64,000 bases of DNA from Bradyrhizobium sp. cir1. Lineage in GTDB: Bacteria > Pseudomonadota > Alphaproteobacteria > Rhizobiales > Xanthobacteraceae. The stretch lies in the NCBI RefSeq assembly GCF_014198245.1, contig NZ_JACIHE010000021.1:58143-122142 (forward strand), given 5' to 3'. The notes below the pieces were generated by a model. That model saw only the letters and a program-made list of their open reading frames with translations, did not search any database and was not told the origin of the DNA. Numbering within the stretch: the first letter of the stretch is position 1; the number at the start of each line of letters is the position of its first letter. The position numbers were made by a program, and so were the translations under genes. Of the stretch, positions 63,895 to 64,000 are shown in pieces.

Positions 63895-64000
63895 CCCAAC
63901 AGCTGTGTCCGGCCCGGAGACATGGGTAACGAAACGTACCTAAGAGATGGGTGACAACCTCGTGCCGATCGGGTTGTCGCGGGGTTTCAAAGTCGTCTGC
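63895..64000. mobile_element. Possible edge of an insertion sequence (partial)
   Basis: About 12 bp after tRNA-Ser the sequence carries TGTGTCCGGCCCGGAGACATGGGTAAC, then a near repeat AGAGATGGGTGACAACC. Such repeated GAGACATGGGTAAC motifs resemble IS481-group ends that I recall. The window stops before any transposase frame, so this is a weak call. Confidence 0.3.

Overview
The window looks like chromosomal DNA of a Bradyrhizobium-type alphaproteobacterium (Nitrobacteraceae). The evidence is uniformly high G+C, the gene orders rpoZ-rsh-pdxJ-acpS-lepB-rnc-era-recO and glyA-nrdR-ribD-ribE-ribH-nusB-thiL, a porin of the Bradyrhizobium type, an Asp-type (Mg-type) HemB, an LdtR-like regulator near hemB, and many long intergenic palindromic repeats. 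Most of it is conserved housekeeping sequence, with accessory stretches at about 24-38 kb, 41-44 kb and 59-64 kb.

Layout. 0-1.4 kb: the end of a FAD monooxygenase gene, an HD-domain protein and tRNA-Pro(GGG). 1.5-6 kb (minus strand): UQCC-family chaperone, DUF177, plsX, fabH, ihfA and a MerR regulator, a lipid-synthesis and nucleoid-protein cluster. 6-10 kb: bamE, an orphan Bug-type binding protein and the proton-pumping pyrophosphatase hppA. 10.4-17.8 kb (minus strand): ldtR-like, two small unknown genes, glyA, nrdR, ribD, ribE, ribH, nusB and thiL, joining one-carbon, riboflavin and thiamine cofactor synthesis with transcription factors. 18-25 kb: a DUF6163 gene, hemB, an RDD protein, bpt, mntH and an MFS exporter. 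25-34 kb: a class III nucleotide cyclase, a second MFS exporter, a secreted metallo-beta-lactamase-fold lactonase, and a metal-resistance group (dmeF divergent from rhodanese-ChrB and chrA). 34-35.3 kb: a gene-free island packed with repeats. 35-41 kb: a GMC oxidoreductase coupled to an orphan peptide-type binding protein, then parC. 41-44 kb: a formylglycine-generating-enzyme homologue, an AraC regulator and a small secreted protein. 44-52 kb: recO to rpoZ. 52.6-59 kb: an NYN-domain protein overlapping a type 5 uracil-DNA glycosylase, a peroxiredoxin, smpB, mscL, dapA and a soluble lytic transglycosylase. 59.5-63 kb: a complete group II intron sitting exactly behind the Rho-independent terminator of a porin gene. 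63.8-64 kb: tRNA-Ser(GCU), followed by sequence that may be the edge of an insertion sequence.

The repeat landscape is the clearest non-genic signal. Three 87-bp copies of one inverted-repeat element, four copies of a second (about 103-122 bp) and single copies of at least six others lie almost only between genes, often immediately after stop codons. I found no CRISPR array, no phage, no toxin-antitoxin pair and no convincing new multi-gene system. The items most worth following are the terminator-targeting intron, the repeat families, the orphan sulfatase-activating-type enzyme, and the Lys/Ala-repeat extension on the lytic transglycosylase.
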